Shown here piece by piece: positions 24,864-33,883 of a stretch of 42,421 nt of DNA; position 1 is the stretch's first letter; every line of letters begins with the position of its first letter. Source of the DNA: Bacteroidota bacterium (GTDB lineage: Bacteria; Bacteroidota; Bacteroidia; Chitinophagales; Saprospiraceae); the NCBI GenBank assembly GCA_963169455.1, contig CAUJDW010000076.1:1-42421 (forward strand). The letters are read 5' to 3'. Position numbers and translations under genes: made by a program. Under the pieces are notes generated by a model, which saw nothing but the letters and a program-made list of their open reading frames with translations, had not been told where the DNA came from and did not search any database.

Positions 24864-25835
24864 ATGTCCTTTTCCGACGATATCCGCGGCCTGATCGGCA
24901 GGGGCCGCACCCGCGAGGCGCTGGAACAATTAGCCCAATGGGTGGAAGGCAAAGACAGCACCCTGGCCAATGACATCATCCTGCTCCAGAGCCAGTGGAA
25001 CCAGAACGAGCGCAGCGAACGCATGGGGCTGCTCTCCTCCCAGGAGATCAGCATGTACCGCGCCCGCATCAACAGCGGCCTGCTCTCCCTGCTGGAAGAT
25101 GTGGAAAAACTGGAGCGGAAAAACCCGGCAAGCGCTCCTGCCGCCTCCGCCTATACACCAGAAGAGATCAAAGGGCTGGAGGAACAACGCGACCTGCTCA
25201 TCCGCAAACTCAACTTTCTGAAAAAAGAGCGGGATCTGGCGGTCGCCGCCGACGCCAAATTCACCCTGGATGAACAGATCGGGGAACTGGAGCGAAAGAT
25301 ACAGGAAATCAAAGATAAACTGAGCGGGGCCGCCAGTTCGCCGGCGCGCACCGGCTCTTCTCCCGGACAGCCGGGCTCGGCCTTCCCAAAGGTCAAAATA
25401 TTTATCTCCTACGCCCATGAAGACCGGGAGTGGGTAAACAAACTGGACAAACACCTGGCGGTGCTCAAGCGCCGGTATGTGGAAAGCTGGACGGATTCGG
25501 AAATCCTGCCGGGCGATTCCTGGAATGAGGAAATCCGGCGCAAACTCAATGAGGCAGATATTATCCTCCTGATGGTCAGCCCGGATTTTCTGAATTCGGA
25601 ATTTATTTACAAAGAGGAACTCCCTGTAGCCTGGAGCCGCCATCAGGCTGGAAATGCCTTGGTTATCCCCATCATCCTGCGGCCCAGCAGCTGGGAACTG
25701 GAGGAATACGCCAGCCTGCAGGCCCTGCCCCGCAGCGCCCGGCCTGTTGCCCAATGGCCCAACGAAGATGAAGCCTTTGTGGATGTGGTGAATGGCGTGC
25801 GAAAGGTGATCGAAGCCAGGCTTGGGAAAAAATAA
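24864..25835 (+). CDS. TIR-domain protein with N-terminal effector-associated (EAD11-like) domain
   Basis: A 323-aa cytosolic protein. Residues about 1-78 match the effector-associated domain 11 pattern: IRGLIGRGRTREALEQL, NDIILLQSQWNQNERSERMG, then INSGLLSLLEDVEKL. Residues about 97-155 form a coiled coil (EEIKGLEEQRDLLIRKL to IQEIKDKL). A Ser/Gly/Pro linker follows, then a TIR domain (about 177-290): KVKIFISYAHEDREWV, WTDSEILPGDSWNEEI, LNEADIILLMVSPDFLNSE and YKEELPVAW, whose Glu corresponds to the NADase catalytic position. Known TIR relatives cleave NAD or make cyclic ADP-ribose-like signals; EADs recruit effectors to sensor partners in bacterial conflict systems. No sensor NTPase or EAD partner is visible nearby. 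Confidence 0.87.
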   Translation: MSFSDDIRGLIGRGRTREALEQLAQWVEGKDSTLANDIILLQSQWNQNERSERMGLLSSQEISMYRARINSGLLSLLEDVEKLERKNPASAPAASAYTPEEIKGLEEQRDLLIRKLNFLKKERDLAVAADAKFTLDEQIGELERKIQEIKDKLSGAASSPARTGSSPGQPGSAFPKVKIFISYAHEDREWVNKLDKHLAVLKRRYVESWTDSEILPGDSWNEEIRRKLNEADIILLMVSPDFLNSEFIYKEELPVAWSRHQAGNALVIPIILRPSSWELEEYASLQALPRSARPVAQWPNEDEAFVDVVNGVRKVIEARLGKK

Positions 25836-26026
25836 TGTGTAAAAACCCCGGCCAAAAAACACCTTCGGATTTTCCGAAAAATTGCCCGCGAAAAGGCCCC
25901 ACCAGGCACTCTGCACCCTGTCTTCTACCATCTACCCCGGGCGCCCTGCACCCATTGCTTTTCCGAACGAGTTAAAATTATTGCCCGATCCGCGGCGTTT
26001 ATGCAGGGAAACAAAAACCAATTCCC

Positions 26027-26506
26027 ATGGTAAAGACTCCCTCACGCTTTCTGCTCGCCGGGCTGCTGGCTGCCGGCATTTTCTTCAGCATTCCCAACAT
26101 TGCTTTTGCCCAGCGCCCGGATGGCGTTGGCATTGGCATCCAACTCGGGCGCCCCAGCGGCTTGTCGCTCAACCTGCCCACCAACGGGCGGGCATCCATC
26201 GACCTGCTGGCAGCCTGGGACCTCGACGACTTTTTCTTCCTCAACGGCCACGCCTTGTTCCAGCAATCCATAGGCAGCGACCCGCAGCTGGGGCTGTTCT
26301 ACGGCCCGGGCGCTTTCATCGGCGTACGGGACCGCGGCCGCTGGGAGTTCAGCGATGAAGTTTACGCAGGCATCAGCGGCACGATTGGCCTGAACTATTT
26401 TATCGACCGATTTGAAATATACCTGAGGGCCACCCTGCGCCTGCAACTCATCGACGAAACCGATGGCGGCGCCGGAGGAGGGCTGGGGCTGAGGTACTTT
26501 TTCTAG
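26027..26506 (+). CDS. Small secreted, outer membrane-like protein
   Basis: A 159-aa protein with a signal peptide (MVKTPSRFLLAGLLAAGIFF, cleavage near AFAQ). The mature part has beta-barrel-like repeats: GVGIGIQLGRPSGLSLNLP, FFLNGHALFQQSI, LGLFYGPGAFIGV, VYAGISGTIGLNYF and a terminal LGLRYFF ending in the Phe typical of outer membrane proteins. No named family was recognised. It follows the TIR gene by about 190 nt of non-coding sequence and converges on paaY 13 nt away. Confidence 0.75.
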   Translation: MVKTPSRFLLAGLLAAGIFFSIPNIAFAQRPDGVGIGIQLGRPSGLSLNLPTNGRASIDLLAAWDLDDFFFLNGHALFQQSIGSDPQLGLFYGPGAFIGVRDRGRWEFSDEVYAGISGTIGLNYFIDRFEIYLRATLRLQLIDETDGGAGGGLGLRYFF

Positions 26507-26519
26507 TGCAGCGGGCCCA

Positions 26520-27131
26520 TCAGGCCACCCCTTCTTTTTCTTTGATGGCGCGCCAGGTTTGAAAGAGCACCTCCTGGCTGGGCCGGTTTTCAGGCAACTT
26601 GCGCAGCGGGTCATGGCAGGGGTGGAGGGATTCGTGGCATTCCCGTGGCAGTTGCTGGTAAAGGCGGGTGCCCTGGGTTTTCCAGGCGATCATTTCGTCG
26701 CTGACTTCTTTTACGATCTTTCCGGGGTTGCCGACAACCATACTGCGGCGGGGTATTTTCTCATCTGATTTGATGAAGGTTAGCGCTCCGATGACACATT
26801 CATCCCCGATTTCCACATTATCCATAATGACGGCGTTCATGCCCACCAGGGTATTGCGCCCGATGGTAGCGCCGTGAATGACGGCGCCATGGCCGATGTG
26901 GGCATCCTTTTTAAGCAGCACCCTTAGCCCGGGGAACATGTGGATGGTGCAGTTTTCCTGCACATTGCATCCGTCTTCGATGACGATCTCCCCCCAGTCG
27001 CCGCGGATGGCGGCGCCGGGGCCGATGTAAACCTGAGCGCCGATGATGACGTTGCCGGTGACGGTGGCCTGAGGGTGGATAAAAGCCGTTTCGTGGACGA
27101 CGGGCCGGAAGCCCTTGAACTCATAAATCAT
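26520..27131 (-). CDS. paaY: Phenylacetate degradation protein PaaY, hexapeptide-repeat thioesterase
   Basis: About 203 aa, a left-handed beta-helix of the gamma carbonic anhydrase/PaaY group. Hexapeptide turns run from about 12 to 140 (ATVTGNVIIGAQVYIGPG, ATIGRNTLVGMNAVIM, VEIGDECVIGA). Metal-binding His residues are visible in CTIHMFPG and HIGHGAVIHG. The C-terminal helix, VSDEMIAWKTQGTRLYQQL then RECHESL, is the PaaY-specific extension that distinguishes it from plain carbonic anhydrases. PaaY hydrolyses dead-end CoA thioesters of the phenylacetate pathway. paaZ is on the same strand about 1.9 kb away. The ATG at 27131 (MIYEFKGF) fits the family. Confidence 0.88.
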   Translation of the reverse strand: MIYEFKGFRPVVHETAFIHPQATVTGNVIIGAQVYIGPGAAIRGDWGEIVIEDGCNVQENCTIHMFPGLRVLLKKDAHIGHGAVIHGATIGRNTLVGMNAVIMDNVEIGDECVIGALTFIKSDEKIPRRSMVVGNPGKIVKEVSDEMIAWKTQGTRLYQQLPRECHESLHPCHDPLRKLPENRPSQEVLFQTWRAIKEKEGVA

Positions 27132-27185
27132 GCCAGCTGGTTTTAATTTGGTTAGGAACAAACACAAGGCAAAGATTGTGCACGC

Positions 27186-28169
27186 ATGTTAAAATGCCAA
27201 ACCCTTGCCGCAAATTCCAACATCATTCCGTATCTTTTTGTATATAAAACGGAACTTTTAACATCGTCAAACTCCAGGCACTTGGCGCAGCTCAACTGGA
27301 CATACGTCAGCGACTCCGGCCGGCACTACACCGTGGGCATGTTCCATGGCCCGAATACGGGGCATCTGGTCGTCCATTGCAACCAGCGGGTGGTGCTGAT
27401 AGATTTCCACGTCCTGGAAAGCAAAACCTACCCCCTCTTCCTGGATGACGAGTTGTGCGAGCTGAAAATCGAAAAGAAGAACGGCCGGTTTACCTACGCC
27501 TTTGAGATCAACCGCAAGGCGGATACGCCCCGGAACCGCGAGCGCAAAAAAACGGAGAAAAAGCACTGGCGCCAAACCCTGATGTTCTTCGGGGCCATGG
27601 CAGTAGCAGTAGCCGTTTTTACCGGTTTTTTCATCCGCTTCGACGCCAGGCAGAAGGAGAAAAACCGGGAAGCGCTGCTGGCGGGGCAAGGGGCGGACGC
27701 CCCGGCCAGGATTGACGGGCTGGAGGGGGAAGGCAACACGACCCTCATCCGCTTCTCCTTTGTCGCCAACGGGACAGCACGGGAAGCCCGACTGGAATAC
27801 CCCTCCGGCATGCCCATCATTCTCGACTCGGGAATGCCGCTGGAAGAAGGCGATGAATTTACCGTCCGTTTCGCCACCGGCAATCCCGGCATCTGGGAGC
27901 TGCAACTGGGGCGGCCTTCCGAACTGCAGGCCAAACGTTACCGGGAGCGCGCCCTGGCCCATCACAGCAGGCTGCACCCCGAGCTGACGCCCCGGCAGGC
28001 CGAATGCCAGGTCGGGCTGGCCTACGAACTCAAGGGCATCAGCGGGCTGGCGGCCTTCTGCTACCAGGACGCGAGCCCCGAAGAGAACCCCACCGCCAAC
28101 CGGCAGGCCTACCAGCGGCTCGTCCGCGATGCGCCTTTCCGCCAACGCGCCCGGCAGGAATGCTGGTAA
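27186..28169 (+). CDS. Hypothetical single-pass membrane protein
   Basis: Up to 327 aa, family not recognised. A cytosolic N-terminal part (about 33-112) reads like a compact beta-rich domain (YTVGMFHGPNTGHLVVHCNQRVVLIDFHVLE). A highly basic stretch (RNRERKKTEKKHWRQ) precedes one transmembrane segment (about 131-150), then an extracytoplasmic region with GEGNTTLIRFSFVANGTAREARLEYPSG, possibly an Ig- or SH3-like beta domain, and a Cys-containing helical C-terminus. Start is uncertain: the ATG at 27186 lies upstream of a TATCTTTTTG promoter-like box at about 27232, so a TTG at 27282 may be the true start. Confidence 0.7.
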   Translation: MLKCQTLAANSNIIPYLFVYKTELLTSSNSRHLAQLNWTYVSDSGRHYTVGMFHGPNTGHLVVHCNQRVVLIDFHVLESKTYPLFLDDELCELKIEKKNGRFTYAFEINRKADTPRNRERKKTEKKHWRQTLMFFGAMAVAVAVFTGFFIRFDARQKEKNREALLAGQGADAPARIDGLEGEGNTTLIRFSFVANGTAREARLEYPSGMPIILDSGMPLEEGDEFTVRFATGNPGIWELQLGRPSELQAKRYRERALAHHSRLHPELTPRQAECQVGLAYELKGISGLAAFCYQDASPEENPTANRQAYQRLVRDAPFRQRARQECW

Positions 28170-28238
28170 AAGCCCGGCGGCAAATGGCCGGAGAGAAAAC
28201 TTCAAAACAATTTTATCTTCGCATTTAAAAAAGAAACC

Positions 28239-28853
28239 TTGGAGCGACTTGCGCAACATATCGAAAGCCTCATATTTGCAACCTCCCAACCCATTTCCCT
28301 GGAGGAGATAAAAAGTTGCCTGGAGGAATTATTCGGCGTACAATTCCCGGATGCAGGCCTGCTGGAGGCCATAGAACAACTCAAAGCCCGCTATCAGGAT
28401 GAAAGCTTCGCCTTTGAGATCATTGAAATTGCCGAGGGCTACCAGTTTCTGACCAAGCCCGCTTTTCACAACACGGTGGGCGCCTACCTCAGGCAAACCA
28501 CCCGCAAGCGCCTGTCGCAGGCCGCGTTGGAAACACTGTCCATCATCGCCTACAAACAGCCCGTCAGCAAAACCGAACTGGAAAAGATCCGGGGGGTAAG
28601 TTGCGACTACTCCCTGCAAAAACTATTGGAAAAGGAACTTGTTGCTATTGTAGGGCGCGACGAGGGGCCGGGGCGCCCGCTGCTTTACGGAACCAGCGGA
28701 AAATTCATGGATTACTTCGGCCTGAAAAGCCTGCGCGACCTTCCAAAGCCCAAAGAATTCAGGGAGGCAGATTTTGTAATCGGCGAGCAGGCGCCCATCG
28801 AAGAAGATTTCCCCGAAGAAAGCGAGGGCGAGGGCTCCGGGGAAGAAGCGTAA
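28239..28853 (+). CDS. scpB: Segregation and condensation protein B (TTG start)
   Basis: A 204-aa subunit of the SMC-ScpAB condensin, needed for chromosome compaction and segregation. Two winged-helix domains are visible: the first with ERLAQHIESLIFATSQPISLEEI, the second with RKRLSQAALETLSIIAYKQPVSKTELEKIRG and the wing GRPLLYGTSGKFMDYFGL. The C-terminal 25 residues are acidic. The start is TTG at 28239; no ATG or GTG lies in frame before the first conserved helix, so the TTG appears to be required. scpA is not in the window. Confidence 0.93.
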   Translation: MERLAQHIESLIFATSQPISLEEIKSCLEELFGVQFPDAGLLEAIEQLKARYQDESFAFEIIEIAEGYQFLTKPAFHNTVGAYLRQTTRKRLSQAALETLSIIAYKQPVSKTELEKIRGVSCDYSLQKLLEKELVAIVGRDEGPGRPLLYGTSGKFMDYFGLKSLRDLPKPKEFREADFVIGEQAPIEEDFPEESEGEGSGEEA

Positions 28854-28906
28854 AGCCGCCCCTGCCATTCACTGCCCGGGAAACAGCCCGAAAAACATTA
28901 TAAACC

Positions 28907-29428
28907 ATGAGCACGGATAAGCCATTAGTGAACCGCGTAGCCGCCAGCGGGCTGATAACCCTGAAGCTGGAAGAGTTTTTCCCCCAGGCCGAGTTGTGCA
29001 CACTCGACCTGAAAAATTACCTGTTCCAGGAACTCATTCTCCGGGAGAAAGACTTTCGGGAGGCGATGGCCAGCCATGGCTGGGAGCAATACCGGGGAAA
29101 GGTGCTGCTGGTTTATTGCTCCACCGACGCCATTATCCCCATGTGGGCATATATGCTTGTGGCATCCCTTGCAACCCCCTTTGCTTCCGATGTGTTCCAG
29201 GGCACGCCCGATGCTTATTACCAGGCCTGGTTTACCCAAACCCTGGCTGCCCTCGACCTGGAGCCATACCGGGGCCAGCGCATTATCATCAAAGGCTGCA
29301 GCGACAAACCGGTGCCTGCGGCGGCTTACGTGGAACTGACCAAACGCCTGATGCCATTGGCCAAAAGCATCATGTACGGCGAACCCTGTTCGACGGTGCC
29401 TATTTACAAAAAGCCCATAAATGACTGA
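28907..29428 (+). CDS. DUF2480 family protein
   Basis: A 173-aa protein characteristic of Bacteroidota. Family-like segments: VNRVAASGLITLKLEEFFP, DLKNYLFQELILREKDFREAM, YCSTDAIIPMWAYMLVASL and VYCS...KGCSDKPVPAAAYVEL. No signal peptide; probably cytosolic. Function is unknown. It starts 53 nt after scpB and its stop is 2 nt before the lytic transglycosylase gene, so these three are likely one transcript. Confidence 0.88.
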   Translation: MSTDKPLVNRVAASGLITLKLEEFFPQAELCTLDLKNYLFQELILREKDFREAMASHGWEQYRGKVLLVYCSTDAIIPMWAYMLVASLATPFASDVFQGTPDAYYQAWFTQTLAALDLEPYRGQRIIIKGCSDKPVPAAAYVELTKRLMPLAKSIMYGEPCSTVPIYKKPIND

Positions 29429-29430
29429 TC

Positions 29431-30342
29431 ATGTTTAAAGCACTGCATTACTACGCCCTGGCGCTGGCCGCCTTCTGCAGCATCGCCATCTTTGCCTCCT
29501 ATTCCAACAATGAGGAGCCGGATCGGGATACCGGCGGGGCTTCCGGCATCCCCCAGGTCATCAAGCCGGTCAACCTCGACCGGCCGTTTGATTTTGCCGG
29601 CGAGCGACTCCCGATGGACAACTTCGACGTCCGCGAGCGCCTCGACCGCGAACTGCTGGTCAATACCTACTGGCACTCCACCACCATTCTCAACATTAAG
29701 AATGCTTACAAATATTTCCCCGCCATCGAGCGCATACTCAGGGAGAACGGCGTTCCGGAAGACTTTAAATACCTGGCCGTTGCAGAGAGCAGCCTGCGCA
29801 ACGAAGTCTCGCCGGCCGGCGCGCGGGGATTCTGGCAGTTTATGCGCGGCGCCTCCGGCGATTACGGGCTGGAGGTCACTGATGAGGTGGATGAGCGCTA
29901 CCACCTTGAAAAGAGCACCCTGGCCGCCTGCGAATTCCTCAAAGGCCTGCACCGCCGCTTCGGCAGCTGGACGATGGCCGCTGCTGCCTACAACACGGGG
30001 GCAGCCCGCCTGGCCCGCGAGATCAGCGAACAGCGCGCCGAAACCTATTACGACCTCAACCTCAATTCCGAAACCTCCCGCTATGTTTTCCGCCTGGTCG
30101 CCATCAAGGAAATCATGAGCAACCCGGACGATTTCGGCTTTTACATCGGGAAGGAGGACCGCTACCCCCCGCTCGATGACTATAAAACCGTCGAAGTGAG
30201 CGGCCCGGTGGCCAACTGGGGCGATTTTGCCCGCGAACACGGCACGTCCTACCGCATGCTGAAAGTCTTTAACCCCTGGCTCATCAGCTCCAAACTTACC
30301 AACCACAACAAAAAAACCTACGAAATCAGGCTGCCGAAGTAA
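29431..30342 (+). CDS. Lytic transglycosylase (MltD/Slt type)
   Basis: A 303-aa secreted murein hydrolase that cleaves the MurNAc-GlcNAc bond forming 1,6-anhydro ends. An N-terminal hydrophobic segment (about 8-24) exports or anchors it. The SLT domain (about 95-235) has YLAVAESSLRNEVSPAGARG with the catalytic Glu at 119, FWQFM, DERYHLEKSTLAACEFLKGL and the AAAAYNTGAARLAR loop. The C-terminal region (VANWGDFAREHGTSYRMLKVFNPW) resembles a degenerate LysM-like module. The gene is 2 nt after the DUF2480 gene. Confidence 0.92.
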   Translation: MFKALHYYALALAAFCSIAIFASYSNNEEPDRDTGGASGIPQVIKPVNLDRPFDFAGERLPMDNFDVRERLDRELLVNTYWHSTTILNIKNAYKYFPAIERILRENGVPEDFKYLAVAESSLRNEVSPAGARGFWQFMRGASGDYGLEVTDEVDERYHLEKSTLAACEFLKGLHRRFGSWTMAAAAYNTGAARLAREISEQRAETYYDLNLNSETSRYVFRLVAIKEIMSNPDDFGFYIGKEDRYPPLDDYKTVEVSGPVANWGDFAREHGTSYRMLKVFNPWLISSKLTNHNKKTYEIRLPK

Positions 30343-30397
30343 GGGCGGAACTCCCGGAACCCCCTAAGCTGACTTCCTGGCTTCCTGGAAAGCTGCC

Positions 30398-31306
30398 CTA
30401 CTGCACCGGCGCTACAAATTCCGTTGCTGACCGCAGGGCGAAGATGCCGTAACCGCCTTCGATATTGCTGAACACGGTCACCGGCTCGGCAAAGGGGTTG
30501 TCGGCCGTGTCGGAATATTGCCTCAGGGACAGGTCGTACAGGTATGCTTCCCTGGAGAGGGAGAAGAGATAAACTTTCACCCTGGCGTTGGGGTCGCCGA
30601 AGTCGATGCCGTATTCCGTGTACAGGCTCAGGGTGTAGCGGTTGCCATCGAAGGATTGGCCCGAAAACAGGTGTTCGTATTCCCTGCCCTGCTGGACGAT
30701 CTGGTCCAGGGTCGAGGTGAATAAGGGATAAATATACTCCACCGTATCCCCCGGCTGGAAGGATACTTTCGTCAGAAAATCAACCCGGACGGCGTAGTAG
30801 TTGTCCTCCCCTGCCGGGTCTGTGAACTGGATTTGAATCTCATCAGCCTTTTCTCCTCCTTCGCTTACAGCGCCCTCTTTTTCCACTTTTACCGACTCTA
30901 TTTCCACCTGCCGGGGCATGCGTTGCTCGGCGTAAACGGAGCCTAAGCCCGGCGCGGAGGCCTCCAGGCGGTATAAGCCGGCCTGATTGCCCAGGGGCTC
31001 ATCCAGGCTGGCGAAAAAGAGTGCTTTTTCCGGTTCGAACTGAAAGTCCTTGAATAAAGCGCCATCAATATAGAGGCGAACGCTTGCCTCGGGGAAAAGG
31101 CTATACTGGGCCGTATCCAGAATACCCAGGCTGTTGGAAACCAGGGCGTCGAGGCCCTGGGCCCGGCTGTCGAAGCGGGCATTGAGCACCAGTTTGGGTT
31201 CGTGTTCCGGGATTTCAACCTCCACCACCTGGCTGAAGTTATCCGGGTCACAGGCGGTGAGGAGCATGGCCGCGAGGATCGTTATTTTTATATTGACAAC
31301 TTTCAT
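30398..31306 (-). CDS. DUF4249 lipoprotein
   Basis: About 302 aa. The lipoprotein signal is MKVVNIKITILAAMLLTAC, with the Cys directly before DPDNF. The body matches the DUF4249 layout: EHEPKLVLNARFD, VRLYIDGALFKDF, YRLEASAPGLGSVYAEQRMP and EDNYYAVRVDF, i.e. Ig-like beta domains. Such genes usually sit next to a TonB-dependent receptor, as here, and may form its surface lipoprotein partner. ATGs at 31360, 31339 and 31315 are also in frame; 31306 gives the cleanest signal peptide. It is 87 nt downstream of the receptor gene. Confidence 0.88.
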   Translation of the reverse strand: MKVVNIKITILAAMLLTACDPDNFSQVVEVEIPEHEPKLVLNARFDSRAQGLDALVSNSLGILDTAQYSLFPEASVRLYIDGALFKDFQFEPEKALFFASLDEPLGNQAGLYRLEASAPGLGSVYAEQRMPRQVEIESVKVEKEGAVSEGGEKADEIQIQFTDPAGEDNYYAVRVDFLTKVSFQPGDTVEYIYPLFTSTLDQIVQQGREYEHLFSGQSFDGNRYTLSLYTEYGIDFGDPNARVKVYLFSLSREAYLYDLSLRQYSDTADNPFAEPVTVFSNIEGGYGIFALRSATEFVAPVQ

Positions 31307-31393
31307 GGCCAACATATTCGAAATGATTGAATTTTTCATGATTCTGGTTTTGCTTTTCATGGCTTTTCGAATCCTTTAAAAGAGCCCTGTCAA

Positions 31394-33754
31394 TCAAAAT
31401 TTAAACTGGTAGGAAATGGAGGGTATAAGCGGCAGGATGCTCACCTCGCGGAAGCTCCGCTTCACGGCCGTCTTTCCCGTTTCGGGGTCGAAGGTGTATT
31501 CCTTATCCAGGGTCATGTAATAAGGATTGCGGTGGTAGTAGGCGTTGTATGCGCCGAGCACCCATTTCCGCTCCCAGTTCTTCTTCTTCTTTTTGATCTC
31601 CATGCTCAGGTCGAGGCGGTGGTAGTCCGACATGCGAAAAGCGTTTTTCTGGCCGCCGGACTCGACTTCGGAAAAGTCGAGGAAAGGCGGGGCCCCATTC
31701 AGTTCATAGGGGTAGCGGAAGGTAGGCAGGGAAACGGCATTGCCGGTTCCATACACCCAGGCGGCCGAAAAGCTTATCCTTTCATCCACATCGTAATTGA
31801 GCACCACAGAGAAATCGTGGCGGCGGTCATATCGGAAGGGGAATCGCTTCCCGCCATTGATTTCGTCAAACTGACGCCAGTTCCAGCTCAGGGTATAGCC
31901 CAGCCAGCCTGAGAAGCGGCCTTTCTTTTTCTGAACGAACACCTCCAGCCCGTAACTTTCCCCATCGCCCTGGGTGACCTTATCCTGCCAGTCATTTTCC
32001 AGGCCGAACAGGAAGCTGGCGCCTTCCTTGTAGGAAAGGACATTGTGCATTTGTTTGTAATAGGCCTCCAGGCTGATCTCGTAGGAATCGCCGAATGTGC
32101 GTGCGGCGCCCAGCGCTGCCTGCCAGCTTTGCTGAGGTTTGATGCGCGCCGTACTCGGCACCCAGAGGTCGGTAGGCAGGCTGAACGACTCGCTGGTCAG
32201 CAGGTTGATGTACTGGGCCATAGTAGAAAAGGAGCCCTTCAGAGCCAGCTTGTTGTCCAGGAGGTAGCGCAGGCCAAGGCGGGGCTGAAGGGAAGAATAG
32301 AACTTCCCGTCGACGGAAAAACCGGAAGCATGAACCCCCAGGTTGGCCTTTAAGGCCCCGAACTGCATGTCATCTTCCAGATAAAGGGCGAATTCATTGC
32401 TGAAGGCGTCCTGCGAACCGACGAGGGTGTCGAATTTTTCTTCTTCGAATTCGGCGTTCAGGGCCAGAGCCCCGGGTTCGTAGGTGTGGTTGGTAGCGGA
32501 GGCGCCGAAGCGGATGTAGTGGTTGGGGCTGGGAATGAAATCGAAATCAACCCGGGCCGCCAAATCTTCGATGCCGGAGAAATACTTGGCGGAGTAAGCC
32601 TCCTTTACCCCCTCAAAGCTATCTTCAAAAGCAGCCAGGATATCGATCCGGTACCTGCTGTAGGTCAGGGTAGTGTTGGCGAAAAGCTTATTGCTGAGCT
32701 GCCAGTTCCAGCGCAGGGCAGAGATGATATTGCCCCAGTCGATGCCTCCTTCGAAGCTGGAACCTTCTTCCTTGTATTTATTTCCGAACACGTCGGAGCC
32801 GAAATAGCCGCTCAGGTATAGCCGGTGGTTTTCATTGATCTTGTGCTGGAGTTTGGCGTTGACATCGTAGAAAAACAAACGCACTTTCAGGTCGGCGCCC
32901 GCTTCCTGGTTGGCCCGGATGATGGGCCCGAAGATGAGGTCGGCATAGGTTCGCCGGCCGGAGACGAGGAAGGAGGTTTTGTCTTTGACGATCGGCCCCT
33001 CCAGAGCCAGCTTGGAAGAAATAAGGCCGATGGCGCCTTCGCCATGAAACTCCTGAAGGTTGCCTTCCTTCATGTTGATTTCCAGCACGGAAGACAGCCT
33101 GCCCCCGTAACGCGCGGGAAAACCCCCTTTGGTCAGGGTGACGTTTTTTATGGCATCGGCGTTAAAGACCGAGAAAATGCCCAGCAGATGGGAGACGTTG
33201 TAAACCGGCACTCCGTCGAGCAGCACCAGGTTCTGGTCGGGGCTGCCGCCGCGCACATACAGCCCGTTCTGGCCTTCGCCGCCGGATTGCACCCCCGGCA
33301 GCAATTGCAGCGCTTTAAGCACATCGACCTCCCCCAGCAAAGCCGGCACCCGCTTGATCTGCTCGACGGGTATCTCGGCCTGGCTCATCTGCGTGCGCTC
33401 TTCGATGCGCCCGCCACCCCTGGTGGCGACCACTTCCACCTCCTCGAGCACCACGGCTCCGGACAGGCTGACATTGAGCGTGGTATCCCCTTTCAGGAAA
33501 AAGGACAGGTGCTCGGCATCATAGCCGATGTAGGAAAAGGAGAGGCGCACCGAATCGGCAGGCAGGGTCAGGCTGTAAAACCCGTATGTATTGGTAACCG
33601 CCCCCGCGCTGTTAAGGTGGTCAAAAACGTTCGCGCTAATGAGAGGCTCGCCGGATGCGGCGTCCCGTATATAACCGCTGATGGTGAACTTCTGGGCAAC
33701 GAGTTGCCCCAGGGCAAGGCATAAGGCCAAAAGGGTAAAAGTCAGGTGCTTCAT
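31394..33754 (-). CDS. TonB-dependent receptor with carboxypeptidase-like regulatory domain
   Basis: About 786 aa, an outer membrane active transporter powered by TonB. The signal peptide ends near QLVAQ. A CarboxypepD_reg-like domain follows (GYIRDAASGEPLISANVFD), then a plug with IPVEQIKRVPALLGEVDVLK, LYVRGGSPDQNLVLLDGVPVYN and GGFPARYGGRLSSVLEI, then a large barrel ending in SILPLIPSISYQFKF, with the C-terminal Phe of outer membrane barrels. Substrate is unknown. The frame runs open to 33877, but the ATG at 33754 begins the signal peptide. Coupled to the DUF4249 gene downstream and divergent from the CNNM gene. Confidence 0.94.
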   Translation of the reverse strand: MKHLTFTLLALCLALGQLVAQKFTISGYIRDAASGEPLISANVFDHLNSAGAVTNTYGFYSLTLPADSVRLSFSYIGYDAEHLSFFLKGDTTLNVSLSGAVVLEEVEVVATRGGGRIEERTQMSQAEIPVEQIKRVPALLGEVDVLKALQLLPGVQSGGEGQNGLYVRGGSPDQNLVLLDGVPVYNVSHLLGIFSVFNADAIKNVTLTKGGFPARYGGRLSSVLEINMKEGNLQEFHGEGAIGLISSKLALEGPIVKDKTSFLVSGRRTYADLIFGPIIRANQEAGADLKVRLFFYDVNAKLQHKINENHRLYLSGYFGSDVFGNKYKEEGSSFEGGIDWGNIISALRWNWQLSNKLFANTTLTYSRYRIDILAAFEDSFEGVKEAYSAKYFSGIEDLAARVDFDFIPSPNHYIRFGASATNHTYEPGALALNAEFEEEKFDTLVGSQDAFSNEFALYLEDDMQFGALKANLGVHASGFSVDGKFYSSLQPRLGLRYLLDNKLALKGSFSTMAQYINLLTSESFSLPTDLWVPSTARIKPQQSWQAALGAARTFGDSYEISLEAYYKQMHNVLSYKEGASFLFGLENDWQDKVTQGDGESYGLEVFVQKKKGRFSGWLGYTLSWNWRQFDEINGGKRFPFRYDRRHDFSVVLNYDVDERISFSAAWVYGTGNAVSLPTFRYPYELNGAPPFLDFSEVESGGQKNAFRMSDYHRLDLSMEIKKKKKNWERKWVLGAYNAYYHRNPYYMTLDKEYTFDPETGKTAVKRSFREVSILPLIPSISYQFKF

Positions 33755-33883
33755 GCAGATTGTTTTTACGCCATTACCGATATTTGCCCGCCTGCCCCCA
33801 AAGAGGTGGCTGTTTTTTGTGAATTTTTCTGTTACTTTTACGAAAAGTATCCGAGGCCAATACGCTTCCATAATCAAACTGCC

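Noticed and set aside
22495-24894. 799-aa + strand frame
   Set aside because: Antisense to paaZ, whose active-site residues are all present.
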